Of a stretch of 64,000 nt of DNA, positions 17,729 to 27,166 are shown piece after piece. Below the pieces are notes generated by a model, which did not search any database, had not been told where the DNA came from, and saw only the letters and a program-made list of their open reading frames with translations. Origin of the DNA: Streptomyces asiaticus (GTDB taxonomy: Bacteria > Actinomycetota > Actinomycetes > Streptomycetales > Streptomycetaceae); contig NZ_JAGSHX010000001.1 in the NCBI RefSeq assembly GCF_018138715.1, positions 1,054,001 through 1,118,000 of the forward strand, in the 5' to 3' direction. The translations under genes and the position numbers were made by a program. Numbering within the stretch: position 1 is the stretch's first letter; each line of letters begins with the position of its first letter.

Positions 17729-19116
17729 GGGTGACTCCTCACGGGAGAGTCCTCGCCGAGGTCCCAGAACACGCCGGCCATGATGCGCAGGCTCTCCCGC
17801 GCCACGGGGGCCAGCAGGTGCTCGTCCGGGGCGTGCTGGGCGCAGGCGGGGTAGGAGTGCGGGATCCAGAGTGTGCACAACCCGAGCTCGCCTGCGAACG
17901 CGTCGTTGGGAAGGCTGCCGCCGAGGTTCGGCAGCAGCGCGGGTTCCGTGCCGGTGGTCCGGCTGATCGAGCCGAGTGCCCAGCGCACCCAGGGGTCGTC
18001 CGGATCCGTCCGGGTCGGCGGCATGGTCGGGCCGACCTCGACGTCGACCATGGGAAATCCCTGCTCGTCCAGATGCTTGCGGAGGATGACGCCGAGCTTG
18101 TCGACTTCGGTGCCGACCACGGACCGGAGCTGGCAGTGCGCGTGTGCGCTGCCGGGAATGGCATTGACCGGGTTGTCCGGGTTGCCGGCGGCGAGCGACA
18201 GCACCTCGACGCTGTTCCAGCCGACGAGGCGCTCGGCCGGGGTGAGACCGGGTTCGCCCCAGCCCTCGTCGACGGGCGGATCGTCCGGTCCGCTGCCGAC
18301 CGCGATGTCGCGCAGGGCTTCCCGGACGTTCCCGGGGATCTCCCGCGGCCGCAGACCGGGCACGAGGATGCGGCCCCGCCCGTCGACGAGGGTGGCGAGC
18401 GCGCCCGCCAGCACGGTCGCCGGATTGCGCAGCAGACCGCCCCAGTTGCCGGAGTGGTACGAGGCCTCGCGCAGGTCGACCCGCAGTGTGAACGGGGTGG
18501 AGCCGCGTGAACCGAGGAACAGCGTCGGACGCTCCGCGGCCACGCGCGGCCCGTCGGACGCGATCAGCACGTCGGCGGCGAGCTCGTCCCGCAACTGGGC
18601 GCAGACCGCGCGCAGGCCCGGCGAGCCGGACTCCTCCCCGGTCTCGACCAGCACCTTGAGGTTGAAGCCGAGCCGGCCGCGCACGCGGAGCACCTGCTCG
18701 AGTGCCGCGAAGTTGATGGTGTGCTGGCCCTTGTTGTCGGCGGTGCCGCGGCCGTACCAGCGGTCGCCCTCGACCACGACCTGCCACGGATCGAGGCCGG
18801 TCCGCCACCGCTCCGGCTCGCCGAGCACGACGTCGCCGTGGCCGTAGACCAGCACCGTGGGCAGCGCATCGTCCTCGTGCCGGACCGCCACGAGCAGCGG
18901 GTAGTCGCCGGCGGGGTTGTCGACGACGCGCGCCTCGCAGCCCAGCCGGCCGGTGAGCGCCGGGGCCAGCTCGTCGGTGAGGTAGGAACGCAAGTCCCGC
19001 GCCCGCGCCCGGTCCTGGCTTTCGGTCGCGAACGCGACCCGGCGGCCGAGGTCGGCGAGGAATTCTCCGGAATCGTAGTATTCGGTGGCACCATCGATCA
19101 CGGCAGCACGGGTCAT
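17725..19116 (-). CDS. M20-family metallopeptidase
   Basis: About 463 residues. Metal-site motifs of M20 are visible: LVYGHGDVVLG, GRGTADNKGQHT and LVETGEESGSPGL. The lid-domain region follows (VNAIPGSAHAHCQLRSVVGT). Two adjacent ATGs are possible; the second is better spaced from AAGGG. It is first of the operon with the MHS transporter and acdS. It would hydrolyse a dipeptide or N-acyl amino acid, perhaps releasing the deaminase substrate (for example malonyl- or glutamyl-ACC); that link is inference. Confidence 0.9.
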   Translation of the reverse strand: MTRAAVIDGATEYYDSGEFLADLGRRVAFATESQDRARARDLRSYLTDELAPALTGRLGCEARVVDNPAGDYPLLVAVRHEDDALPTVLVYGHGDVVLGEPERWRTGLDPWQVVVEGDRWYGRGTADNKGQHTINFAALEQVLRVRGRLGFNLKVLVETGEESGSPGLRAVCAQLRDELAADVLIASDGPRVAAERPTLFLGSRGSTPFTLRVDLREASYHSGNWGGLLRNPATVLAGALATLVDGRGRILVPGLRPREIPGNVREALRDIAVGSGPDDPPVDEGWGEPGLTPAERLVGWNSVEVLSLAAGNPDNPVNAIPGSAHAHCQLRSVVGTEVDKLGVILRKHLDEQGFPMVDVEVGPTMPPTRTDPDDPWVRWALGSISRTTGTEPALLPNLGGSLPNDAFAGELGLCTLWIPHSYPACAQHAPDEHLLAPVARESLRIMAGVFWDLGEDSPVRSHP

Positions 19117-19242
19117 CATTACCCTTAACATCGGAAACGTGCAATTTACAATGCATCCGGCCGGTGCGCAGAGTTTACGGAGCGGCGAGAGGGCGGCGAT
19201 AGAGGGAGCAATTGCGCGTTTTCGAAAGGTGTATTGCCCTGG

Positions 19243-19292
<50 letters not shown>

Positions 19293-19352
19293 GTCGGTCG
19301 TCCCCGTCACCGCCCTCGACGGCCCCGCTCCGCGCTGCAGTACATTCTCAGA

Positions 19353-20258
19353 ATGCCTCTCCTGCCCACGTCGCTGCGCTACTTCCTCGAGGTCGCGCGC
19401 ACCGGTTCGATCAGCGAGGCCTCGGAGCGCCTGCACGTGGCCACGTCGGCGATCAGCCGGCAGATCGCGAAGCTGGAGCAGGATGTCGGGGCCCCGCTGT
19501 TCGAGCGCCGGCCTCGGGGGATGGTGCTGTCGGAGGCGGGCGAGATTCTCGCCGCCTACGTCCGGCGCAGTGCGCTCGAGGCCGATCAGGTGCTCGCCGA
19601 TGTGCACGGCGTCGAGGCCCTGCACCGCAGTACCGTCAAACTCGCGAGCTGCGAGGGTTTCGCGCGCGATTTCCTGCCGGCGGCTATCACCGCATTTCGG
19701 GAAAAGCATCCGGGGGTGCGGTTCCGGATGAATGTCACCGGTCCGGCGGCGGCCACGCGGCAAGTGATAGACGGCACGGCGGACCTGGCCGTCACCTTTA
19801 GCCTCGGGCCGGAAGGGGGAATCAAGGTCGAGTATTCGCAGCAGCAGCCGATCTACGCGCTGATGCCCGAGGATCACCCGCTGGCGCACCGGGAGCATGT
19901 CGAGCTCGCGGACCTGCTGGAGTACCCGCTCGCGCTGATGGACGAGGGGACCACGATCCGGCAACTGTTCGACGTCTGCGTCGCGCTGGAAGGGCTGAAC
20001 TTCGAGCCCGCTCTCGTCAGCAACTACTCGGGTGCGCTGCAGAGTTTCGTGCAGCTACGCGGTGGGGTCACCCTGGTCGGTCCGCTGACGGTGCGGCGGC
20101 TCGGCGCCGACCATCTGGCGATCGTTCCCATCCGCAATCCGGAGCTGAGCCGCCGGAGCATGCAGATCCAGTCGATGGCGCGGCGCGCGCTGCCCGCGGC
20201 GGTGCGGGCCTTCCTCGCGCACCTGATCGAGCAGATCGGTGATGACCTGCCCAGGTAG
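19353..20258 (+). CDS. LysR-family transcriptional regulator
   Basis: 301 residues. Winged HTH at the N-terminus: SLRYFLEVARTGSISEASER, LHVATSAISRQIAKLEQDVG, PLFERRPRGMVLSEAG. The effector domain begins STVKLASCEGFARDFLPAAI. The ATG used gives the standard LysR N-terminus (MPLLPTSLRYF); the earlier frame is the repeat tract. It is divergent from the M20-MHS-acdS operon and is its likely regulator. Confidence 0.93.
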   Translation: MPLLPTSLRYFLEVARTGSISEASERLHVATSAISRQIAKLEQDVGAPLFERRPRGMVLSEAGEILAAYVRRSALEADQVLADVHGVEALHRSTVKLASCEGFARDFLPAAITAFREKHPGVRFRMNVTGPAAATRQVIDGTADLAVTFSLGPEGGIKVEYSQQQPIYALMPEDHPLAHREHVELADLLEYPLALMDEGTTIRQLFDVCVALEGLNFEPALVSNYSGALQSFVQLRGGVTLVGPLTVRRLGADHLAIVPIRNPELSRRSMQIQSMARRALPAAVRAFLAHLIEQIGDDLPR

Positions 20259-20283
20259 ACGGATCCCCGGCGGCGACGCGGCT

Positions 20284-20622
20284 TTACCTGCCCTCGGCTC
20301 GGCGAAGGAGCAGCGGGGTGAGGCGGTGCGGCACCAGTTCGCGCATGGCCAGGGCCGTCGTCGTACGCTCGATGCCGGGAATGGCGAGGATCTGCCCCGC
20401 GATCCGGTACAGGTCGTCCGCGTCGGCGGCGACCACCCGTACGAGCAGATCGGTCTCGCCGCTGAGGCCGAAGACCTCCACGACTTCGGCGATGCCCGCC
20501 AGCGCCTCGGACACCTCGGCCAGCCGGTGCTGATCGACCCGCGCGGTGACGAACGCGGTGAGCAGGTGGCCCAGGCATTCGCGCCGCCGCGAACCCCCGG
20601 ATCGCACGGGTTCATTGGACAC
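20284..20622 (-). CDS. stand-alone Lrp/AsnC ligand-binding (RAM) domain protein
   Basis: 112 residues with a GTG start. The whole protein is one RAM domain: TAFVTARVDQHRLAEVSEAL, AEVVEVFGLSGETDLLVRVV, AILAIPGIERTTTALAM-type core (seen as QILAIPGIERTTTALAMREL). No HTH precedes it, so it cannot bind DNA in the way of full Lrp proteins. Such single-domain proteins bind amino acids or modify full-length partners. A 30-bp perfect palindrome begins eight bases before its start. It follows two SDR genes on the same strand. Confidence 0.8.
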   Translation of the reverse strand: MSNEPVRSGGSRRRECLGHLLTAFVTARVDQHRLAEVSEALAGIAEVVEVFGLSGETDLLVRVVAADADDLYRIAGQILAIPGIERTTTALAMRELVPHRLTPLLLRRAEGR

Positions 20623-20630
20623 GTCGACCG

Positions 20631-20660
20631 CCTGTCGTCAAACGATCGTTTGACGACAGG
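20631..20660. promoter_or_regulatory. 30-bp perfect palindrome upstream of the RAM-domain gene
   Basis: CCTGTCGTCAAACGA followed directly by its exact reverse complement. It covers the ribosome-site and promoter region of the RAM-domain gene and lies in the 54-bp gap after the SDR gene. It could be an operator or, in RNA, a transcription-stopping hairpin. Confidence 0.7.
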
Positions 20661-20676
20661 TACCGTCCGGCGATCG

Positions 20677-21534
20677 TCAGGCGTTGGTGGTCTTCCCGAG
20701 GTTCGGGGGAAGCGACAGCATCTGTTCGCTCCTGTCCCACAGCTGTCGGGAGATGTTCTCGTCGCGCGTCTGGGGATGGGTGCGCTTGGCGGGTTTCCGC
20801 TTCTCGTAGTAGGCACCGGAGAGCCAGTCTGTGCCAGGGCGGCCCTCGGCGAGCCAGACGAGTTGCCCGGCGGCCTTCTGCGGTGTCGTCATCAGCCGCC
20901 GGGCGATGCGGCTGCCGTACATGCGCTGCACGAAGTTGCCGGAGTTGGAGGCGAAGCTGGAGGCCACTGTGCCGGGGTGAAAGGCAGCCGCGGAGATGCC
21001 TTGACCGTGGAAACGGCGGTGCAGTTCTTGGGTGAAGAGGATGTTGTCCAGCTTGGCGGTGCCGTAGGCGCGCTGCGGGGTGAAGTCCCGGTCGTGTTCG
21101 AGGTCGTCGAGGACGACTTTTCCGAACAGGCGGGCCCCGGCGCTGGAGGTCTGGATCACCGATGCCGTGCTGGCGGTGAGGGTGTCCAGGAGCAGGTGCG
21201 TGAGGAGAAACGGCGCGAGGTGGTTGACCTGGAAGGTCACGTCGAATCCGTCCTCGGTCTTGGTGGGGTCGCCGAAGATGCCGCCGGCGTTGTTGGCCAG
21301 AACGTCGATGGTGGGGTGGGCGTTCTGCAGGTCGGAGGCGACCCGGCGGACGTCCGCGAGGCGGGAGAAGTCGGCGACGTGACGGTCGACGCCGAGTTCA
21401 TCGCCGATGGCGTTGGTCTTGTGCGGGGATCGTCCCACCACGACGACCCGGTGGCCATGGTGGTGGAGCTGGCGGGCTGCCTCCGCGCCGACGCCGTCGC
21501 TCGCGCCGGTGATGACGATGGTCTTCGAGTCCAT
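20677..21534 (-). CDS. SDR-family oxidoreductase (WW-oxidoreductase/retinol-dehydrogenase-like)
   Basis: 285 residues. NAD(P)-binding TIVITGASDGVGAEAARQLH, LANNAGG, then the catalytic Ser in VIQTSSAG and Tyr/Lys in QRAYGTAKLDN. The long C-terminal tail (QRMYGSRIARRLMTTPQKAA, QLVWLAEGRPGTDWLSGAYY) is typical of this subgroup. The start with GGAG seven bases upstream is preferred over one 21 bases earlier. It lies 96 bp downstream of a second SDR gene. Substrate unknown. Confidence 0.88.
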   Translation of the reverse strand: MDSKTIVITGASDGVGAEAARQLHHHGHRVVVVGRSPHKTNAIGDELGVDRHVADFSRLADVRRVASDLQNAHPTIDVLANNAGGIFGDPTKTEDGFDVTFQVNHLAPFLLTHLLLDTLTASTASVIQTSSAGARLFGKVVLDDLEHDRDFTPQRAYGTAKLDNILFTQELHRRFHGQGISAAAFHPGTVASSFASNSGNFVQRMYGSRIARRLMTTPQKAAGQLVWLAEGRPGTDWLSGAYYEKRKPAKRTHPQTRDENISRQLWDRSEQMLSLPPNLGKTTNA

Positions 21535-21630
21535 GGGTGCTCCTGGAGTCTGCATGTGCGAATGTGCCGAGCGCTTGCGCCCGCGTGGGGTGCACCTCGC
21601 TCTGGGCCGGGGCGCAGGGGGTGCGGCCGG

Positions 21631-22353
21631 TCAGGACGCGTTCTGCGGGGCGATCTGCTCCACGTGGTCCCGCTTGGTGAACAGGTCGAAGTACACGTCG
21701 GCGAGGTCGGCGGGTGCGACGGTGGGGAGCGCTGTCAGGTCGATACCGAGCGCCTCCGCCTCGCGCTGTCCCTGGCTGCCGTCGACGACCGCCCCCACCA
21801 GGAGCAGACCGGCGTAGACGCCCGTGGCGGCGAGGTCCTGGTTCAGGGCGTGCACCCAGTGCCGGGTGGCGGCGGCGACGCTCGGGGCGCCGCTCATGCC
21901 GGGCGCGGCCGAAGCGTCCTGGGCGGAGGCGCCCAGGGCGACCAGGAAGCCGCCGTCCCCCCGCTCGACCATCGGCGGAACGACGGCGCGCGCGAGCTCG
22001 ACCGGGGTGTTGAGGAGCAGGTCGATGTGCTCGCGCAGGAACTCGGCATTCATCTGCGACGCCGGCCGCGTGAACTTGGTGACCGAGCCGACCGGGGCGT
22101 ACGCGACGACATCGATGCGGTCGAAGCGGGTGGTGATCCGTTCGAGGAGACCGGGTACGACCGATGGGTCGGAGAGGTCGGCGGTGAAGGATTCGGCGTC
22201 GATCCCCTCGGTGCCGAGCCGCGCCGCCAGCTCGGCGAGAGGTTCCGGGCGGCGGGCGACGAGCGCCACCGCGTACCCCTCGCGGCCGAACCGTCGCGCG
22301 GTCGCCGCGCCCAGCCCCGAACCGGCTCCGAAAATCGCGATCGTCTTGGACAT
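21631..22353 (-). CDS. SDR-family oxidoreductase, atypical
   Basis: 240 residues. Starts with a clear Rossmann fold (MSKTIAIFGAGSGLGAATAR) and DVVAYAPVGS in place of the usual NNAG. No YxxxK pair is obvious where expected (the region reads SGAPSVAAATRHWVHALNQD), so it may not be a standard dehydrogenase. It is divergent from a TetR gene with two repeated sites between them and is probably controlled by it. Confidence 0.8.
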   Translation of the reverse strand: MSKTIAIFGAGSGLGAATARRFGREGYAVALVARRPEPLAELAARLGTEGIDAESFTADLSDPSVVPGLLERITTRFDRIDVVAYAPVGSVTKFTRPASQMNAEFLREHIDLLLNTPVELARAVVPPMVERGDGGFLVALGASAQDASAAPGMSGAPSVAAATRHWVHALNQDLAATGVYAGLLLVGAVVDGSQGQREAEALGIDLTALPTVAPADLADVYFDLFTKRDHVEQIAPQNAS

Positions 22354-22379
22354 GGTCCGTACCGCCTCGTCTGGCTAAT

Positions 22380-22439
22380 TTGATGGCTGCGTCAAGTTGT
22401 TTCGGTCGAGACCGTAAGTTATCTTGATGGCAGCGTCAA
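22380..22439. promoter_or_regulatory. paired TetR-type sites in a divergent promoter
   Basis: TTGATGGCTGCGTCAA (22380-22395) and TTGATGGCAGCGTCAA (22424-22439) differ at one base. Each is an imperfect dyad (TTGA...TCAA). They lie 44 bp apart between the SDR and TetR genes, as expected for autoregulation. Confidence 0.7.
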
Positions 22440-22498
22440 ATTACGTACGCATAGGTGACGCGGGACACGGGACCCGAGGAAGGCAGGGAGGAGGGGAC

Positions 22499-23062
22499 GT
22501 GACGACGCCCTTGCGCAGAGACGCCCGGCGCAGCATCGAGAAGATCACCGCCGTGGCCGTCGAGATGTTCGCCGAACGAGGACTGGACTGCCCGCTCGGG
22601 GAAATCGCCCGCCGCGCCGGGGTCAGTCCGGGCACCATTTACCACCGCTTCGGCGGCCGTGCCGGGCTCATCGAGGCCGTCGCGCCTCAGGTGGCGGCCG
22701 GCAAGGTCGCCGCGGTGATCGACGCCGCGGAGGGCAAGACCACCGCCTGGGAGCGTTTCGCCGCGTACGTCGAGGGTCTGGGCGCTCTGGGCGGCAGCGA
22801 CGCGGTCCTGCGCGACGCGCTCACCGCGCGCTCCGAACTCACCCCGCCCCTGCACGAGGTCTGCGGGCAGGGGCTGGAACGCGGGTTCGTCCTGATGGAG
22901 AAGGCGCACCGGGACGGCACCCTGCGAGCGGACTTCGGCCCCGACGACCTGCACCCGCTGCTGCTCTCCGTCATCGGCGTCGCACACGCGGCCCCCGAAG
23001 CCCGGCGCAGGATGGTGGAGTTCATCCTCGACGGACTGCGAGCCCAACACCGCAGGCCATGA
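22499..23062 (+). CDS. TetR-family repressor
   Basis: 187 residues, GTG start with GGGAGGAGGGG upstream. HTH: SIEKITAVAVEMFAERGLDC, EIARRAGVSPGTIYHRFGGR. The C-terminal half (GGSDAVLRDALTARSELTPP) is the ligand domain. An earlier in-frame ATG would place one operator inside the gene. Likely represses itself and the divergent SDR pair. Confidence 0.9.
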   Translation: MTTPLRRDARRSIEKITAVAVEMFAERGLDCPLGEIARRAGVSPGTIYHRFGGRAGLIEAVAPQVAAGKVAAVIDAAEGKTTAWERFAAYVEGLGALGGSDAVLRDALTARSELTPPLHEVCGQGLERGFVLMEKAHRDGTLRADFGPDDLHPLLLSVIGVAHAAPEARRRMVEFILDGLRAQHRRP

Positions 23063-23092
23063 AGCGACGAGCGTTCTGATCCACTCTGGAAC

Positions 23093-25884
23093 TCACCTCT
23101 GCCCGTCCTCGTCCTCGTCCAGCTCGGGGGCGTCCGGGTCGCGCAGCGGGCGCAGGGCGCCGGCGGCCGGGGTGCTGGCGGTGAAGCTGTAGCGGCCGAG
23201 CAGGTTCAGGTTGCGGTGCTTGAGCGGGGAGAGCCGGGCGATGTCCTCCTCGCGGATCTCGTGGCCTTCAGGGTGGAGCTGTTCGACGGCGGCGTCGATG
23301 TACTTCGTTGTCCAGAGCACGATGGCGTTGAGGGCCAGGCCGAGCGCGCCGAGCTGGTCCTCCATGCCGTCGCGATACGCCTGGTGGATGGTGCCGCGCT
23401 TGCCGTGGCACACGTCCCGCGCGAGCTGGTGGCGGGATTCCTGCACGGTGAGCTGCCGGTTCATCTGCCGGCGGTAGGTGTCGTCCACCGGGTCGACCAC
23501 CCGCAGCAGGTGCTCCGTCTTGGCGATCCGCCCGTACTCCGCGAACGCCGCCCCCAGCGGAGTCGGGCGCCCCTCACGTCCCATCTCCGGCTTGACCCCA
23601 CCGTCGAGGTTCAGCAGCGCGTCCAGGATATGCAGGGAGTCGTGCGGGGTGCCGGGCACGACCATCTGCCCGATGCCCGCGACCTGGTCGTTGACGGCAT
23701 TGAGCCAGGTGATACCGCGCTTGAAGCCGAAGTACTTCGGTGACGGCGCCGAGCTGATCGTGCGCACAGGGACGACGAACCGCAGTCCGTCGACCGAGGC
23801 GAGCAGTCCGTTGCCCCAGAACTGCACGATGGGCACCTGGGCTTGGGCCTCGATCAGCTTCGCGTTTGCCGCGGTGATGGTGTCGGCGCGCAGGTAGTAC
23901 TGGTCGACGTGGACGAGTCGGGCCCGGGTGAGCGCCTCGTGCGCCGGGTTCACCACCGGGGTCAGGCCGATGTTGCACGCCTCCGACACGAGCAGGGCGA
24001 CGAGGGATGTGGCCAGGTCCTTCATGCGGGTGGTGCCGTCGCCGAGGTGGACGAAGACGTCGAGGAAGCCGGTCCAGAAGTGCACCTCGAACAGCAGGTC
24101 CGGCAGGTCGATCTTCGGGAGCATCTTCTCGACCCGTTTGCGCAGCGAGGCCAGGGACTTCGGTTCACCCAGTGCGCCGAGCTTGTCGACGTTCAGCTTC
24201 GCCCGCCCGTTGTCCTGCACCTCGATGGTGACCTTCGCTGCCGGTCCGGCCTCTTCGAGGCGTTCGAGGAGCTGCTTCCATCCCGCGTCCAGGCCGCGCA
24301 CCAGGTCCGCCAGGTGCTCCTCGACGGGCATGTCCAGGCTCAGGGCCGCCAGGACGTCCTCGCACACGGCCTCCCACTCTGCGCCCTCCAGCAGGCGGGC
24401 CCGCGGGTTGGACCAGCGGTGCGAAGGGGTGGCGAACACATCGCGGTTGTTCAGGGCCCGGTGTAACTGCTCCAGCACGCACACCACGTACGCGTCCCGG
24501 TCCACCGCGCCCTGCGGCAGATCGGGGTTGGCGTAGACCGCCTTGCGCCAGGTCGGCGGCACCAGCTTGTCGTCGACCTCGCGCGGCAGCAGCGGCTTCA
24601 CGCTCACTTTCCGCCGGGCCAGCGCCGGAAGCGCTCGGACCCCGGCGAGGACCCGCTTGCCGCCACTGGCCGCGGACAGCGCATTCGACTCGCCCAGCAG
24701 GGCGAGGAACGGCTTCACCGTGTTGTACCGGGTCACGAGCGCGGCCCGCATCGCGATCCCGGCCGCGTCCTCACCCTCGGGCACGAGGGAGACCACCGTG
24801 GCCGCGGCGGTCCTCACGGCGGCGCGCGGGGCGACTTCCTCCAGCGCCGCCCACAGCGCGGCCACGTCCACGTCGGTGCCGTGTTCCTCGACCGTCTCCA
24901 GCTCCTCGACCAGCATCTCCCACGCGCGGGCGACCAACCTGGACGCCTTCTCCAGCTGCGGCATCGTGGACAGCCGTTCCTTCTCCGTCTTCCGCTTCGC
25001 CGTGTTCAGCAGCCGGGAGGCCATGAGGACCTGGAACAGGTCCAGGGCCTCGTCGATCGCCTTCGCCTCCAGGTGCCGCATCACCGCGGTGAGCATCGCC
25101 GTGCGCTTCGGCTCCGCCGCCCGCTCCAGCAACGCCGCCTTCGACCCCAACGCGTACCGAGCGAGCGCCGCCATCCGGTTCGGCGGGATCTGCGACAGCT
25201 TCAACCGCCCGAGCTGGAACGCGCTGATCTCGTCCACCCGCTCCAGCGCGCGGGCGAACGCCGTCCCGGTCGTCCGCCTCGGCGGCCGACGCAGCCGCTC
25301 CAGATCCGAGAACCGCGAGCCCTCCGGCGTCGTCAGCGTCTCCACCAGGTCGCCGGGCAGCGACGGGTCCGCCCGCCGCGCGGCCCAGCGACCGTGGCGT
25401 GCAGCCGCTTCTCAGCGACCGTCCGCCCCTCCGACACCTGCCGGGCCGGCACGCTCACCCCCGGCAGCAGCACCCGGTTGCGGCGCAGCCAGCCCACCGC
25501 CTGGTTGAACAGCGCCTTCGGCCCCTCGGCGTGCGTCCACGCCCGCCCGTGCAGGAACGTACGGAATCGCCGAGACCACTCCGAGTCCTCGTACTCGTGG
25601 TACTCGTAGGCGTCCCGGATCTCCCACGCGTGCTCGTAGGCCGTCTTCGGCCGCTCGGTGTACCGCTTCACCACCGACGGGTCCTCGATGCCGAGCTGCG
25701 CGGCCAAGTGCTCGACCACCGGCCACGGGGCGTCGAGTGGATCGTCCGGGAGGAACCGGCCGATGTAGCGCACGGTGCACATCTGAAGCGCGAAGCCCAA
25801 TTGGTGATGCGTGGAGCGCCGCAACGCAATCAGATCGCGGTCGACGTCGTCCAGGAAGAAGAACCGCTCCTGGTTCGAGGGCGA
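23093..25884 (-). pseudogene. Tn3-family transposase (tnpA), truncated and frameshifted
   Basis: DDE transposase of the Tn3 group. The main 750-residue part holds DIYxxP-like VFATPSHRWSNPRARLLEGA, LLFEVHFWTGFLDVFVHLGD, PKYFGFKRGITWLNAVNDQV and ALGLALNAIVLWTTKYIDAA. A one-base shift near 25380 puts the N-terminal domain (THHQLGFALQMCTVRYIGRF, SVVKRYTERPKTAYEHAWEI) in another frame. Reading back further, NQERFFFLDDVDRDLIALRR runs into a TGA near 25895, so the first residues are lost. No resolvase gene and no terminal repeats were found. Inactive as read. Confidence 0.85.
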
Positions 25885-25992
25885 TGATCACCAGCGTCCG
25901 CTCGCCGAGCGCGGCCGTCGTTTTGCCGGTGACCCGGGGGACGGACAGGACCATCCCCTGGGCGTGGGCTTCCCCGGGGGTGGCACGGACAG

Positions 25993-27114
25993 TCAGCGGA
26001 ACAGGCGGAAGAACCCGCGCACCTGCTTGACCAGCGACTCCGGCTGCTCCAGCGCGGCGAAGTGGCCACCATGCGGCAGCTCCTCGAACCAGCGCAGGTC
26101 GGTGAACCGAAGCTCGGCCTCCCGCCTCGACGGGCGGGTTATGTCGCGGGGGTAGACCGACAGCCCGGATGGCGCGGTCACCTTGTCCCGGAAGTTGGCG
26201 AAGCTCTCCCAGTACAGGCGCGCCGACGACGTGGCCGACGCGGTGAACCAATAGACCGAGATCTCGTCGAGGATCGTCTGCCGCGACAACGCGTCCTCGG
26301 GATGGCCGTCGTTGTCCGTCCACGCCCAGAACTTCTCGGCGATCCAGGCGGCCTGCCCCGCCGGGGAGTCGGTGAGGCCGTAGCCGAGCGTCTGCGGCCG
26401 GGTCGCCTGGATCGCCGAGTACCCCCGGCCGGTGCGCTGCATCTCCTTCTCGGCCTCGAGATTCGCCAGCTCCGCGGGCGTCGGGTCGTCGAACGTGCCC
26501 GCCGCCACGGATCCCAGGTTCAGGTGCACGCCGGCGACCCGCTCGGGCGCCACCTCGCCCAGCACCGCGGACACCGCCGAACCCCAGTCACCGCCCTGCG
26601 CGCCGTACCGTTCATAACCCAGCGAGACCATCAACGTGTCCCAGGCGCGCGCGGTGCGAGTGATGCCCCACCCGGTATTCGACGGCTTGTCACTCCAGCC
26701 GTACCCGGGCAACGACGGCGCGACCACGTGGAACGCGTCCGCCGGGTCACCGCCGTGCGCGCGCGGGTCGGTCAGCGGGCCGAGGACCTCCAGGAACTCG
26801 AGCACCGAACCCGGCCACCCGTGCGTGAGCACGAGCGGGAACGCGTCCGGCTCCGGCGAGCGGACGTGCAGGAAGTGGATGCCCAGCCCGTCGATCGTGT
26901 CGCGGTACTGCGGGAACACGTTCAGCCGCTCGGCGAACCCGAAATCGTAGTCCTCGGCCCAGCTGCGGCAAAGCTCCTGCGCATACGCCAGCGGCAAACC
27001 CTGTGACCAGTCGTCCACCGGCTCGCGCTCGGGCCACCGTGTCCGTCGCAATCGTGTCCGCAGATCCGCGATCTCGGCTTCGGTGATGCTGACCTCGAAT
27101 GGCTCGGCGGACAT
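25993..27114 (-). CDS. epoxide hydrolase with EHN N-terminal domain
   Basis: 373 residues. It opens epoxides to diols. The N-terminal EHN domain (VSITEAEIADLRTRLRRTRW) is followed by the alpha/beta fold: oxyanion motif HGWPGS, nucleophile Asp in YGAQGGDWGSAV, and catalytic His in LPHGGHFAALEQPE. The ATG has AAGGAG seven bases upstream. It follows an MFS gene on the same strand with a 52-bp gap, and that gene is divergent from a CGNR regulator. The three may form one small resistance or catabolic unit. Confidence 0.92.
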   Translation of the reverse strand: MSAEPFEVSITEAEIADLRTRLRRTRWPEREPVDDWSQGLPLAYAQELCRSWAEDYDFGFAERLNVFPQYRDTIDGLGIHFLHVRSPEPDAFPLVLTHGWPGSVLEFLEVLGPLTDPRAHGGDPADAFHVVAPSLPGYGWSDKPSNTGWGITRTARAWDTLMVSLGYERYGAQGGDWGSAVSAVLGEVAPERVAGVHLNLGSVAAGTFDDPTPAELANLEAEKEMQRTGRGYSAIQATRPQTLGYGLTDSPAGQAAWIAEKFWAWTDNDGHPEDALSRQTILDEISVYWFTASATSSARLYWESFANFRDKVTAPSGLSVYPRDITRPSRREAELRFTDLRWFEELPHGGHFAALEQPESLVKQVRGFFRLFR

Positions 27115-27166
27115 GGCAAGGCTCCTTACTGGTCAAGGCGTTATCGGATCAGAGGCAGGTGGACCG

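Noticed and set aside
16448..19116. A single 900-residue peptidase-transporter fusion
   Set aside because: The peptidase frame ends properly at an ATGA overlap with the transporter's ATG. The long frame upstream is an out-of-frame reading of the peptidase gene.
20239..22383. Long plus-strand frame opposite the RAM-domain and SDR genes
   Set aside because: It is antisense to three recognised genes and its translation has no motifs; a GC-driven shadow.
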